Notes: a model not told the origin generated them from the letters alone. A stretch of 64,000 bases of DNA from Niebla homalea (GCA_019925105.1 JAHGAU010000030.1:558001-622000); one strand, 5' to 3'; numbered from the stretch's first letter, positions 42,994 through 53,192 are shown. Made by a program: numbers and translations.

Positions 42994-43115
42994 TCACTAC
43001 CACCCTCACCACCCTTACCACCCTCACCACCCTCACCACCCTCACCACCCTCACCATTCTTACCTGCACCTTACCACCACCCTCACCTACACCACCACCT
43101 GCACCCTTACCTGCA
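42988..43115. repeat. CACCCTCAC-type minisatellite
   Basis: About eight imperfect 9-bp units (CCACCCTCA, complement TGAGGGTGG), followed by CTGCACC/CTTACC-rich sequence to about 43115. The complementary strand is closely related in unit and flank (GGTAAG, GTGCAGGTG) to the G-rich array at 7066-7700 in the other DNA-transposon-like insert. Pro/His/Thr-rich open frames here are artefacts. Confidence 0.85.
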
Positions 43116-45248
43116 CCCCTTTTCACAATCTAATCCGCCACCGGTTTCTTGGCATTTCCCGGTACCGTACCGTCCCATACCGTTTGCCACCGGTACGGGA
43201 TAAGGATACCCTTTCCCTATCCCGTACCGGTCCCGTACCTATCCCGTACCTATCCCGCCGGATTAAGACCGTACCGGTTAAGGGAGTATAAGGGTTATTT
43301 GTTTCCCTTATTTTAGATTTTTTCTAGTAGCCCGTTAATTAAAGAATTAATTAAATTAAAATAAAAAAATTAAATTAAGGATCTTGTTAATAACATTTAT
43401 TTATTAACTTATAATACTTTTGTTTATATAAATTATTTAAAGTTAAAATAAATTCATAAAATTTATTTATAATAAGTAACGATATATAAAATTTAAGTTA
43501 TATTATATAAATATAAATATTTTTAAATATAATGAAGAGCTTAAAGTTATATAATATAATAATTATAATAAATTTAAATAAAATTATAGTAAAACCGGAA
43601 ATAAATATTAAAACCTTTAACCTTTAAGTTAACGGCAAACTTAATTAAAAAGTTTATATAAAAAAGGTTTTAAAAAATAATTTCTTAAAAAAAGGCCTCT
43701 GAGTATTTTATAATATTAACGTAAAACATTACTTTATAGAAGGTTAAGAACGTTTATCAAGCGGTAATAAAGCCGGTTATAATATATATATATATAATAA
43801 CTATTTAATATATTCTTAAAAATACCCCCGGATTAAAAAAAAAGTTTATTTAATAATTATAAAAGGTTTACAACCGGTACTTAAGAGTAATTAATAACGT
43901 ATATAAAATAACACCTGTCCTAATATTCAAATCCGGAATCTTTAGACCGTCAATTAAGTTATTTCTAATTAAATAATTATTTAAATAAATTTTAAGAAAA
44001 ATATATACTTAATTACGATTATAAAGAACGGACGGATTTAATTAAACCTTAAAAAGTGCCGAATAAAAAAGGGTAAGAACAAGGTATTCATCTTCCGTAT
44101 GAAAATAAAGTTAATATAATTTAAAAAAGAAATTAATTTAATTTACGTTTAAAAAATTAATATAACTTTATATAAACTTACGCTTAATATAGAAAAAGCG
44201 GAAATTAAAAAAATTATAAAAATAAAAATAAGAATAATTACCCTATAAATTACCTTATAATAAATTAAACGTTAATATAAATATAAAAGATTAATTTTTA
44301 AAGGGCGATAATACTTAACTTTAAATAATAAAGAAATTACCGATAAATAGTTTTATTATTATAAAATTTTAAAAAAATTGATAATACGTTAATAGTTTAG
44401 CTTCAAACGGGTAAAACTAGGTTATTTTATTTCCTTTTTATTACGTATGTTAATAATTAAACTGACGTTCATCATAGATACGGATAAAGGAAATAGAACG
44501 GCTTACGTATTTATATTATATTTATTATTCATGGAATCTAAAGTAAAATTAATTAAGAAGGCCGGAATAGATAATTACCGTAAAATACTTTTTATAAAAT
44601 AAAGTATCCAGGCGGCCGTAGAATTTATAATATTTATAGGCTTATGATTTTAATTCAAATTGAACGGTAATATAAATAAGATTGTTAAAAACCTTATAGA
44701 AAAGGTCTGTTATTGATTAGGAAAAAGAAGAAAAGTAAATATTAATCACGGTAATTATATAAACCGGAAAGTATATTTTATAGCCGAAAAAATATAATAA
44801 TAAATATTTATTAGAAATCCTTAAAAAAAACGGCCATAATAATAAGGTAAGAAAATAAACATAATTAAAACAATAATAACGTATATATTAATAAGGGTAT
44901 TTAAAGGTATTATTTAAGGTATTAATATGAAATAAACTTATAAAGGAACGAAAAAGTAATAGGTTTAAAAGTAACCCTTAAAAAGACTTAATCGTAGTAT
45001 TATAAGTTTTCTTTAAAAAAGTATATAAATAAATTATTATTTTTTAAATAACCGTGAATACTTTTTATCCTTTCAGACGAAAATAAACATTAAGTAAATA
45101 CCGGATTTTAATTTTAACATTATAAATATCAGGGTTTTACGGTTATTAATAAGGCCCAATAACCGACTATTAAAAAACGCCGGAATTAACTTAACTAGAT
45201 CCATAATATAAATCAATTAATTAATTAATTAATCAATAATAATTTCTA

Positions 45249-45879
45249 TATAATATATATATATGAATTAAAGATAATTAAGCATACCTAACTTAAGTTA
45301 TAAACAGTATAATTTTTAATATAACTAATATTTATCCCCGGAAAAACGCCCTAGGATTATTTATTTATCCTTTATTTATTACTTAATAATAAAGGAAAAG
45401 AAAATAGAGTCTTAAAACCCGAAGTACCTAAACCAGTTTTTATTATATAGCGTGCGTATTTTACCATACCGGGATAAGGTTTATTTATTATAATTATAAT
45501 TATATAAGGTTATTTAATTTACTATTAAGAACCCAGTTTAATACTCTTTATAATTTGTAAGCATATTTTAAGTATTTACTTATCAATAACCGGCCATTAT
45601 ATTATCGTAGTCCCTTCAAAAATATATTACGTTTCTCTTAATATAATACGTAATCAATATATAATTCAACATTAATTCAATCCGCTTATTAATAATTTAG
45701 CTAATTATAATTAAGGAAAACCTTAATTATATATATTCAACGATTTTTGGCTAAAGGAGTAGGAGTAAACCATATCTCTTCCCGTAGGAGATACGGCTAA
45801 ACTCGAAAGTGAAAATTTAAGAAATATATATTACTATATACCCGATATTTAATAAAGGAAAAGATAATGATAATAATCT
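45249..45879. other. AT-rich sequence beyond LINE K, no gene recognised
   Basis: This is the continuation of the target DNA into which LINE K inserted, the other side being the TPR relic. I see no TPR units here. GC-richer patches (about 45340-45360, 45410-45480, 45750-45810 with CTCTTCCCGTAGGAGATACGG) keep some CA/TG but have no readable frame. Confidence 0.5.
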
Positions 45880-46080
45880 TGAAATATAAGTTATAAGTTA
45901 CTTGATTATTTCCTATATATAAAAGTGCGACTAAGTACTCCTATATCCGGGCTATCTTATTCGGGTTTAGCTTCAGATTATATTTAATTTACCCGAATAC
46001 AGGGTAATTAACAAAAGTACTCTTAGTATTCCCCTTTAAGCTTTAATATAGTAATTATTTTATATTTTTTATTATATCTT
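45880..46080. repeat. Dispersed repeat R1, copy 2
   Basis: Aligns with 3330-3497: TTACTTGATTATTTCC, CTATATATAAAAGTGCGAC, CGGGTTTAGCTTCAGATTAT and ACCCGAATACAGGGTA in the same order, then TAGTAATTATTTTATATTTT, which resembles 8670-8710. Differences are mostly transitions of RIP type. Unclassified; a solo LTR is one possibility. Confidence 0.55.
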
Positions 46081-46499
46081 AATATATTATTATACTTACT
46101 TATAATATCTTATTTAAACTTTAATCTTTATATAATATATTTTTTATTTACATAATATTTTCTATAAATGATTGGAACCTTTTTATAATAATAATCTTTA
46201 TTTTATTATAATAATGGTTTTTATTCCTTTATAACTGTAATCCTTTACGTTAAAATACCTTAAAAGATTATACTTATAGTTTTAATTATATCATACTTAT
46301 TCCTTAAAATTATAAATTTAATATAATAATAACAGGCTTTTTTATATTATAAATTATCCTTTAATAACCTTTTAAGGTCTATAGTTTGATTTAAGTATAT
46401 TCCGGGATAACTATTATTTTTTATAATTTACTTTTCTTTTAAATTTTTTTTTTACTTTTATATTTTATATATTAAATTTATATTAAAATAAATCCCCGG

Positions 46500-47060
46500 G
46501 TTCCTTAGGATTAATAATTGCCTCCTAATAAGTAATTTGAAGCTCTCCTTAATAAATGGCTTAAAGCTTACCCTATAAGTAACTTAAAGTTAAAATTATA
46601 AGGTCGTCAATATTATTAATAAAACTTTAATATATTAAGGACGTTTTAAGGGTACTTTAAGGTTATATATTTTATAAAATCCTTTGAAAGATTAATATAC
46701 TAAAGGCTTTATTAACCGTTAACAACTTATTTATACGTTGGGATATATTCTAGACTTATCCGGTTATCCTTTATTATTTTTGAAAGTTAATATTATTAAC
46801 TATTTATATACTTAATTTAAATATAGAATACAAAGTTCTTAATAAAAGCTATAGTAGGTTAAATATCTCCGTATTACGTCCAAGCAACACAGGCACACTA
46901 TAGTAGGCATAGCGTGGGGGCTTAAGGTTATATATACTTAGCGCACTTATATAACTAGCAACACCGTCCATAATTATAATCTAGGCAGTTACCACTCCAC
47001 CCTTAATACCTGCACTTCGTCTTTTCCCCTGACACTCCGTAAATAATACCGGCGGGGAGG
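46500..47060. other. Mildly GC-richer decayed sequence, possible retroelement end
   Basis: Segments such as 46500-46600 and 46880-47060 keep CA/TG (AAGCAACACAGGCACAC, CTTTTCCCCTGACACTCCG). They lie downstream, in minus orientation, of the Copia polymerase relic, where its RNase H end and 3' LTR would be expected, but I cannot show LTR boundaries. Confidence 0.35.
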
Positions 47061-47399
47061 GCTTTAGCTTAATATAATTTAAATTTTATTTAAAAGTTAT
47101 TTAACCTATAAAGCCTTTTTAATTATCTATATTTGTCCTATATATTCCGCTTAGTAGATAAAAAAAATGACCGTAATTTAACGCTTAAATTGTTAATTAA
47201 TTATAACATTTCCGATATTAAATGTATAGTTTATAATTAACCTTCAAGTTAAATTTATAATAAACTCGGAATCAATATAATTATTAAAAGCTTTTCATTT
47301 ACCTTAATATATTAATTAAAAAATGAAGGTATTACGGAAACAATATAAAATTCTTCTTATTAATTTTAAATAATATTCAACAGAATTTAAGGTAATTAA

Positions 47400-48108
47400 T
47401 TAATTATTAAAATTAAATAAACGTTATTTCGATAAGTTTCAACCATAATATATAATAAAAACTTTGTAATTAATTAATATTTCTTTTAAAAAATCGCGTT
47501 TACTTCAGAAATTTCAAATATAAGGTTCAATTGATATTTTAACTTTATAAGGATATCTATAAAAATAATAGTTTATTATTTATATTATCTAATAATTTTT
47601 CCTATATAAATTTTTTAATTAAGTTAAAGTATTCTATTTTAACGGCTTCTTATAATTAATATATTTAAATAGTAATAAATTAAATTTAAATTAAATATAT
47701 AGAATTAATTGTTAAGTACTTTTTTGAGCTTATAATATCTTCTTTAAATAAATTAATAGTTAAAATATTATTCATATAAAAAGTAATAATTACTTTATTT
47801 TTAACGTATATAAATACGTAATAATCTATAAATATCGGTTTAAATCCTTTCTATATAAAAGTAAAGAAATAGTAATATTATAATTAAAAGGATTATTTTA
47901 ATCCGTAGAAGTCTTTATTCAGTTTATAAAAAGCTTTATTAGCTATAACGGCCATATAAAGGGAATAGCCAATTTTTAGATAATTACTTTACGTCGTAAA
48001 GCTTATGTTTGCTCTAATTTCCTCATAATTTATATAAATTTCTTATATAGTATTTAAGTATTATAATTAACGAAAGTCTCGTCTTTATTATTTTTAATAA
48101 ATTAATAA
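47400..48108 (-). pseudogene. Ty1/Copia reverse transcriptase relic
   Basis: Complementary-strand frame through about 47950-47700 reads K-A-F-Y-K-L-N-K-D-F-Y-G-L-K-stop-S, then K-G-F-K-P, Y-Y-V-F-I-Y-V-K-N-K-V-I-I, and F-Y-M-N-N-I-L. This is the Copia RT order: LNKALYGLKQS, KGFKPS.YDPCVFIY, then the YVDDIL active site, here Y-M-N-N by RIP-type changes. Flanking sequence to 48108 and to about 47400 is compatible with more of the polymerase but is too damaged to read. It is a different retroelement class from the LINEs and is dead. Confidence 0.72.
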
Positions 48109-48111
48109 TTA

Positions 48112-48502
48112 CTCCGGGAAGCGGGACGGGATATATCCTATAGAATAGGGGTAGGATAAGGACGGGATAAAAATATTATAGAATAAAGTAAATAATATTT
48201 TATCCCGTATTAATATAGGATAAAACAGGATAAAATCGGAATATATTAAGATCTTAAGTTTTTTATTTATAATATAAAAACTATTATATTTATTGAGAAG
48301 AAAAAAACCCTTAAAAAGTTTATTATTAAAAACCAATTATTTACTTAATCCGGTTAAAATTATTAAAATTGGATCTTAATAGATTCCGCTTCTATTCCGC
48401 TAGGATAAAGATAAAATTAAATACGGAATTTTCTTACCCCGTCTTATACGGGGTAAAATAAGTTAAACGATAAACTATCCTATCCCGTCCCGCCTCCCGC
48501 AG
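48112..48502. mobile_element. 391-bp TA-flanked inverted-repeat element (MITE)
   Basis: Left end CTCCGGGAAGCGGGACGGGA, right complement CTGCGGGAGGCGGGACGGGA: two mismatches in 20. Both ends are flanked by TA (48110-48111, 48503-48504). Subterminal GGGTAGGATAAGGACGGGAT and its counterparts recur inside. The body is AT-rich and has no transposase; a 75-codon open stretch at 48109-48336 is chance. TA flanks suggest Tc1/mariner, whereas the GGGACGGGATA terminal repeats recall hAT ends, and no 8-bp TSD was found. It lies just beyond the Copia relic. Confidence 0.78.
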
Positions 48503-48504
48503 TA

Positions 48505-49740
48505 TACATTAGAAGGTTTTAACGCGAAATATTCAATAAGCGTTTTTGATAATACGTAACGTATATAAAGGTGATAAATAGTAAAGTATATCGTTTAAGA
48601 TAATAAGTTAAATTATAAGCTTTATAATTAGGTTTAAAGTAAAATAAATAGTATAAACGTATTATTTAAGCTAATAAATAATGCGGAGCTTATTAAGTAA
48701 GTAAATAAAAATATAATAAAGTTAATAATTATTAACTAAACGAATTTAATTAAAACGAATAATAATAAATACTTTAAAGGCTTTAAAGCTTAAGCTCTGA
48801 AATAATATATACGGTATTAACGGTATATTACCGGAGACTCCCGCGGGAGCTATCCGCTATACTTATGCCTACTATAAACCGTCATATTATATATATGTCT
48901 ATATGCCGTTTTATATTCGGAATAAATAAGGTTTATTTTATTAATCATTAAGAATATAGAGTTATTAATTTAAAAGAAAAATATACATTTTTCTCTTTAT
49001 TCTTATAGTCCCAGTTCCTATAACATTATATTAAGTTTATAGGCCATTAATATTTTAATATTAATTCCAATAATTTATTTAAGCTTATTAATTTTATTAT
49101 AAAAATAAAGTTTATAAACTTTTAAATATAATAGTTAATAACTTTAATCTAAATAATTCTAAATAACTCTATTTTTAATAATAATAAATTATAAGTCTTA
49201 TTCTTTTAAAGTAATAAACTTAATTTTATATAAATTAATCTTAATAATATAAAAAAGTTCTAAATAATATCTTTTAATCCCTTTTCTGGTTTTAATTTAT
49301 ATATAATAGATTACCCTTAAGGATTCGATTCAAGATTTTATATTAATTATTGACGCTTCTTAGTTAAATAATAAATAATTATAATAAAATAAGAAATTAA
49401 ACTTATAAAAATGATAATATATATATATCTATAATAATATTATAATATTATATATATCAGATATTTAAGTAATATAAGATATACGGCCAGGTAATAATAG
49501 TTATATGCGCCATCAAACTATCTTAATACCGCTTATATAACGACTTAATAATACATAATAAATAATACCATTACCATACCTGCATCCAGGGCTAATATAA
49601 GTATATACGTTAAATAACGCCATAAGGAGTTATTAATATTCCAATAAAGGCTAAGTATCTTTGGGGTCGGGACATTTAATATATATTTTAAGACGATATA
49701 TTACGTTAATAGGAACTTAAGGACTAATTAATTTAACTAA
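48505..49740. other. AT-rich spacer, no gene recognised
   Basis: About 1.2 kb of mostly AT-rich DNA. One GC patch (48815-48900) holds the perfect palindrome CTCCCGCGGGAG (48838-48849). From about 49480 the CA/TG content rises gradually towards the gene island (CATACCTGCATCCAGGGC near 49580), so RIP-like damage fades out rather than stopping sharply. Confidence 0.55.
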
Positions 49741-49759
49741 TTTAGCTTATTATACGAGG

Positions 49760-50250
49760 ATGGCCCAAAATATTAACCTGCTCCCGAAGTTGGAGACGAT
49801 AACGTTTAATATTACGGAGCAGAACGAGATAACGGTTATTTATAACTGCAGGAGCGTGGATTTCCACGTCTAAGTGGCCGAGGAACTAAGTATATAGCTC
49901 TCTTCGGGGCTGCCAACAATTCTCAGTACGAGATAAAGGTCCCTATATTATATTTCGCGCGTGCCCATTAAGACTATCCCGAGTTTACTGGTTATTACCG
50001 TACGCAAGGATTATAGAGTAGGCTAAAGGGCCTTAAAATAGCTTAAGAGGATATGCGATCGTCCCAATGCTTTTTCTGAGGAGCTCTGCTTCCTTCTTAT
50101 ATGGACAATTGGCTCGATAACCATTCACAGGTAAGGATTTAAATGGCGAATCGTGGGACTTAGCAATACTATCTGGTACTTCAGCCCTTAGAAACTGAAA
50201 CAGGATTTGCTTTGTCTATGCTTATCCTCCTGCACTTATGTGGTTAAGAG
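49760..50250 (+). pseudogene. Decayed coding-like sequence upstream of the protease gene
   Basis: From an ATG at 49760 the frame reads M-A-Q-N-I-N-L-L-P-K-L-E-T-I-T-F-N-I-T-E and on to S-V-D-F-H-V before a TAA, with further stops and probable frameshifts. A second frame later gives D-Y-P-E-F-T-G-Y-Y-R. The pattern 'xVDFHV(H)xA' followed by an acidic 'DYPEF' block is loosely like a fungal BTB/POZ domain, but this is only a guess. GC content is near balanced and the stops fit RIP (CAA to TAA). It could also be a host-gene fragment of another kind. Confidence 0.35.
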
Positions 50251-50412
50251 ATCTTATTGAGTGACAGACGATGTATAGACGACAGATGGGTGTAGGAGAT
50301 CAACAGTAGAACATTGAGCACGAAGATTTAACACCTTCGAATAGATTAAGCATAATGATTGACTCCCGTCTTAACTGACTAAGCATTAACACTGACCCTA
50401 GTCGAATGGACT

Positions 50413-50459
50413 GCTGAGTCAGCTTAAGCTCCTTGTTGACTTTTGCTGAGTCAGCCAAT
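50413..50459 (+). promoter_or_regulatory. Twin bZIP/MARE-like sites and CCAAT box upstream of the protease gene
   Basis: GCTGAGTCAGC occurs twice (50413-50423 and 50445-50455), with spacing of 32 bp centre to centre. Each contains the palindromic TGAGTCA core recognised by AP-1/Gcn4-type bZIP factors, and with a leading T matches 12 of 13 bases of the Maf element TGCTGAGTCAGCA. A CCAAT box (50455-50459) overlaps the second site. The sites lie about 130-170 bp before the ATG at 50586, a normal promoter distance in filamentous fungi. Their function is inferred from sequence only. Confidence 0.5.
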
Positions 50460-50585
50460 ATTGCGCTTTCATTATCATCTCATCTCTCACATAACACTCT
50501 GTCACCCTGGGCACCGGCCGTTCAAAGTTTCATCGCCGCGAGATGTGACCACATCTTGTAAATTCGGCGGAAAGCCGGCCACGCA

Positions 50586-53018
50586 ATGTCCGACGCAGAG
50601 CCACCTTCCGCGGTTCCCCTCCAACAAATCTATGAACTTGACGACGTGCATGAGCTCCTCGACTACTCGGAGCGTTACCTTGAATCTTTGGTCGACGACT
50701 GCGAAGAAAAACGGGCGGCCTATGCGCACAATGTCGCACAAGTATGGCACCACATTGCCGATTATGAGGAGGCACACCCGCAGTTCTCCCTTCATATTCA
50801 CGAGTGGCGTCAACGGATTAGAAGCCGGCTTGGTATCGATCAGCAACTATCCCATGCGGATTGGCTCCAAGGCCGGAACATGAACAATCAAGAGCAAATT
50901 GAATTGGCGTGGGGTGCTCCGATCGACGAAGTTCTAGGTGAGCTACGCCCCGACAAAGGCTTCTCCAAGCATGTTATCGAGATGGTCGCTCGGCTCTCCA
51001 AACGTCTTACTCGCAAGGATGCTTGTCGGCGCTTGAGCGACCAGGTCGAGCGTCGTGCAAAGATACCATGGGCGCAAGGTCCACAAGGCATGCGCAGAGA
51101 CCGACATCTTTTTCCATGCGATATCCGGGCTACAGAAGCGGCAATAATGGAGGAGCAAGAGCTGGCTCCAAAGGTGCAGGAAGATACAAAGACAAGTCCC
51201 CCCCAGCCAGAGGAAAAGGAGAATGGCAATGTGGATGCTGATCAAGAGCTGGCTCATGTTACCATGCGCAAGAAGCGGAGGCTCATGAAAGATGAAGATC
51301 GCCTGTTTCAGGCGCCACAATGTCGCGGGAAAGAAAAGGCAGAAATCAGTACTGGGGGGAACGGTCCTGGCGAGCCTGATCAGAGCGAAATCACTCCAAC
51401 AAGCCGTTCGAACAGCAGTGGAGGTTCGGATCGAAGTATCGAGATTGGCAGAAGCCATCCCTGCAAACTCCTCGATGAGTACGATTCTCCAATGTCTGCT
51501 GCTTTTGGGTTTGGGCTCGATAACACACGATCAAGTCCTACTCGAGCCTCGTCGCCCCGTCTGCAAGAAGAGTCGTTGCTGCCGGAATTGGATGAAGATA
51601 CTAGAGACCTCTTGACCAGGTCAACAGCCGCAACTCTATCACGCAAACGCCGTCTCTTCTCCCCACAACCGGTTCATGAGCTCCTCGAGCAGCACGATTT
51701 GAAAAAGCCATTGAGGCAAACTACTACTTTTGGCAACCACATGTTGGCCACCCCTGTCGATGCTCGAACTCCCAGTAGCCCTGTATCGGCGCCCGGCGAC
51801 ACTGAGAACACGAAGACAGACGGTGAGATGCTTCCGTGTACTGATGTGAAGGGCGCTCTGGACACTTTGAGGCCTACGAGAATGCTGTCCGGCACCGTCA
51901 TCGATCTTATCCTCAGGCTTCTCTCTTGCGGATTGGAGCCTAACAAGCGCCTCTATACCAACCCTGTGCTGGAGCCCGGCCCAAAGCTGAAGCCATTGCA
52001 TCCTGAAGCTAGAACTGTCTTTGTTCCCGTACATCATACCAATCCCGATCACTGGACGCTCGCTGAATTCGATATACCTCAGCGAGTTGTTTTTCATTAT
52101 GACTCCTTGGGCCCAAGCGATACAGAGTCTTCGGCTACGATGTTGTTGAAGCTTCAACACTTCCTTACGCGGGTGTCTGACCTCTCCGTGGAAGGCTGGT
52201 CTTTCCGTTACGCTTCGGGTCCAATTCAAACAAACGCTGTCGACTGCGGTGTCCACGTTCTCGTGACATTGCTCTATCGACTCTGCGATCTGACTCCTGA
52301 CAACAACAATGTTGATTGCATTTTTTGGCGGCAGATCCTCATTTCACTTCTCTCCAAAGTGCCCCAACCTGCTGCTCCCGACAATCCCGCCTCAATCTCC
52401 TCATCAAAGACTTCTGGTTCTACCTCAATGACCTCTGCTCTCCCCACTGCTTATGACTCCATTGCTCAGCACTGGGACACGTCCCTATCAGCAATGACAG
52501 CCTTGCATCAGTCATTCCAAAAGACACAATCAGATATCTGTGCGTCGCAGGCCCGCTTGGAGAGGATTGAAACCGCTCAAGCTATGCTCGACAGGCTGCA
52601 TGGCAACATCAAAGCCAGCATCTCGTCCCAAGCAGATCCCGGCCCGGCAAGCATCGAACGCGACCTCCACAATCTGGACCAGCAAATAGGAGGGACACAG
52701 TCGCTAGCCACGATCCCCGACTGTGATCGCGATGACCTGCTCTCCAGACTTCAGATTGTCCGGGCGAACACCTTGCGGCAATTGCAACAGTCCCGTAGTC
52801 GGCTGATTGCTTTCGATGACCACATGTCAAGCTTGGACGCTGCCAAGCAGACAGCTTCAACAATTTCCGAGGCATTGCAAGCAGAGACCAAGGAGTCCAA
52901 ATGCAAGATAGGTCACATGGTGCAGCCATTGCAGAGTCTGACAGGAACGCTTTCCGGGGTGGCATGGCGGATAGGGAGTGAATATGCTTTGGAGGGGGGG
53001 ATGAACAGTTCTGCATAA
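50586..53018 (+). CDS. Ulp1/SENP-like cysteine protease (peptidase C48) with C-terminal coiled coil
   Basis: An intronless 810-residue ORF, the only intact large gene here. The catalytic set fits the Ulp1 family: H489-W490 in DHWTLAEFD, D506 in HYDSLG, Q548 and C554 in QTNAVDCG. The His-Asp distance of 17 and Gln-Cys distance of 6 equal those of yeast Ulp1. An upstream MLSGTVIDLILRLL (about 433-446) corresponds to the WLND..IN helix of Ulp1, with Met in place of Trp. C48 enzymes cleave SUMO/ubiquitin-like precursors or conjugates; the substrate here is unknown. Residues 1-165 look helical, and 170-425 are low-complexity with two basic clusters (RKKRR 228-232, RKRR 353-356) that could be nuclear localisation signals. 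Residues about 620-790 are rich in heptad-like Leu/Gln and probably coiled coil. GC is balanced, unlike the RIP-hit flanks, and no RIP stops are seen. The ATG at 50586 is the first in frame. Whether it is a host gene or was carried by a transposon is unresolved. Confidence 0.88.
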   Translation: MSDAEPPSAVPLQQIYELDDVHELLDYSERYLESLVDDCEEKRAAYAHNVAQVWHHIADYEEAHPQFSLHIHEWRQRIRSRLGIDQQLSHADWLQGRNMNNQEQIELAWGAPIDEVLGELRPDKGFSKHVIEMVARLSKRLTRKDACRRLSDQVERRAKIPWAQGPQGMRRDRHLFPCDIRATEAAIMEEQELAPKVQEDTKTSPPQPEEKENGNVDADQELAHVTMRKKRRLMKDEDRLFQAPQCRGKEKAEISTGGNGPGEPDQSEITPTSRSNSSGGSDRSIEIGRSHPCKLLDEYDSPMSAAFGFGLDNTRSSPTRASSPRLQEESLLPELDEDTRDLLTRSTAATLSRKRRLFSPQPVHELLEQHDLKKPLRQTTTFGNHMLATPVDARTPSSPVSAPGDTENTKTDGEMLPCTDVKGALDTLRPTRMLSGTVIDLILRLLSCGLEPNKRLYTNPVLEPGPKLKPLHPEARTVFVPVHHTNPDHWTLAEFDIPQRVVFHYDSLGPSDTESSATMLLKLQHFLTRVSDLSVEGWSFRYASGPIQTNAVDCGVHVLVTLLYRLCDLTPDNNNVDCIFWRQILISLLSKVPQPAAPDNPASISSSKTSGSTSMTSALPTAYDSIAQHWDTSLSAMTALHQSFQKTQSDICASQARLERIETAQAMLDRLHGNIKASISSQADPGPASIERDLHNLDQQIGGTQSLATIPDCDRDDLLSRLQIVRANTLRQLQQSRSRLIAFDDHMSSLDAAKQTASTISEALQAETKESKCKIGHMVQPLQSLTGTLSGVAWRIGSEYALEGGMNSSA

Positions 53019-53192
53019 CATAATTAGGAAGGACATATCGAAGATGATTATTCTCAATCATCGTCTACTCCATCTCTTGCTACGCCAGAACCGTAATTCA
53101 ACCATTGAAGACAGCTGAAACGATACCCGGGTAGTGATTGGGAGCCGACCGCGCCAGGTAGAGCAATTAATAGAATAAGGCGGAACGTAAAC

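Larger units (their letters stand above)
42391..43288. mobile_element. hAT-like non-autonomous DNA transposon in LINE K's RT domain
   Basis: An 898-bp insert with an exact 8-bp TSD TAAGGGTT (42383-42390 and 43289-43296), the hallmark length of hAT elements. Terminal inverted repeats: left TACTCCCTCAACCGGGACGG, right complement TACTCCCTTAACCGGTACGG, with two mismatches in the first 20. Subterminal regions are rich in GGTACGGTA/CGGGAT motifs. There is no transposase, so it needs help in trans. Inside are a large hairpin, a nested MITE and a TGAGGGTGG-type minisatellite. It keeps more GC than the LINE around it. Short open frames on both strands over the repeats are artefacts. Confidence 0.88.
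32491..45235 (+). mobile_element. Full-length LINE (LINE K) carrying three nested insertions
   Basis: Outer TSD ATAATAATTTCTA at 32478-32490 and 45236-45248. LINE K sequence is 32491-34546, 34860-35386, 41202-42390 and 43297-45235, summing to about 5.71 kb. ORF1 starts at 32527 (ATGGCGATGAACAAAGGG, then ACCCCAGAGGTCC). Endonuclease lies near 34.9-35.4 kb and RT from about 41.4 kb. The hAT-like insert sits inside the RT GIPQGSPISP motif. The 3' end at 45180-45235 has the CCGACTATTA variant while the 5' end has the other subfamily's variant, so the copy may be a mosaic. No intact frame remains. Confidence 0.9.

Noticed and set aside
42950..43110. CRISPR-like regular repeats
   Set aside because: Units of 9 bp without spacers are a minisatellite, and the genome is eukaryotic.
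42866..43291. Several small Pro/His/Thr- or Val-rich open frames on both strands
   Set aside because: They cover the CACCCTCAC minisatellite and hairpin of the hAT-like element and reflect repeat composition.
46500..46870. Copia RNase H/integrase motifs extending left of the RT relic
   Set aside because: Fragments of plausible peptide can be read, but no family motif is clear enough to claim.
50502..53061. Numerous other open frames overlapping the protease gene on both strands
   Set aside because: All overlap the 810-residue frame that carries a complete C48 active site; they are shadows of a GC-balanced coding region.
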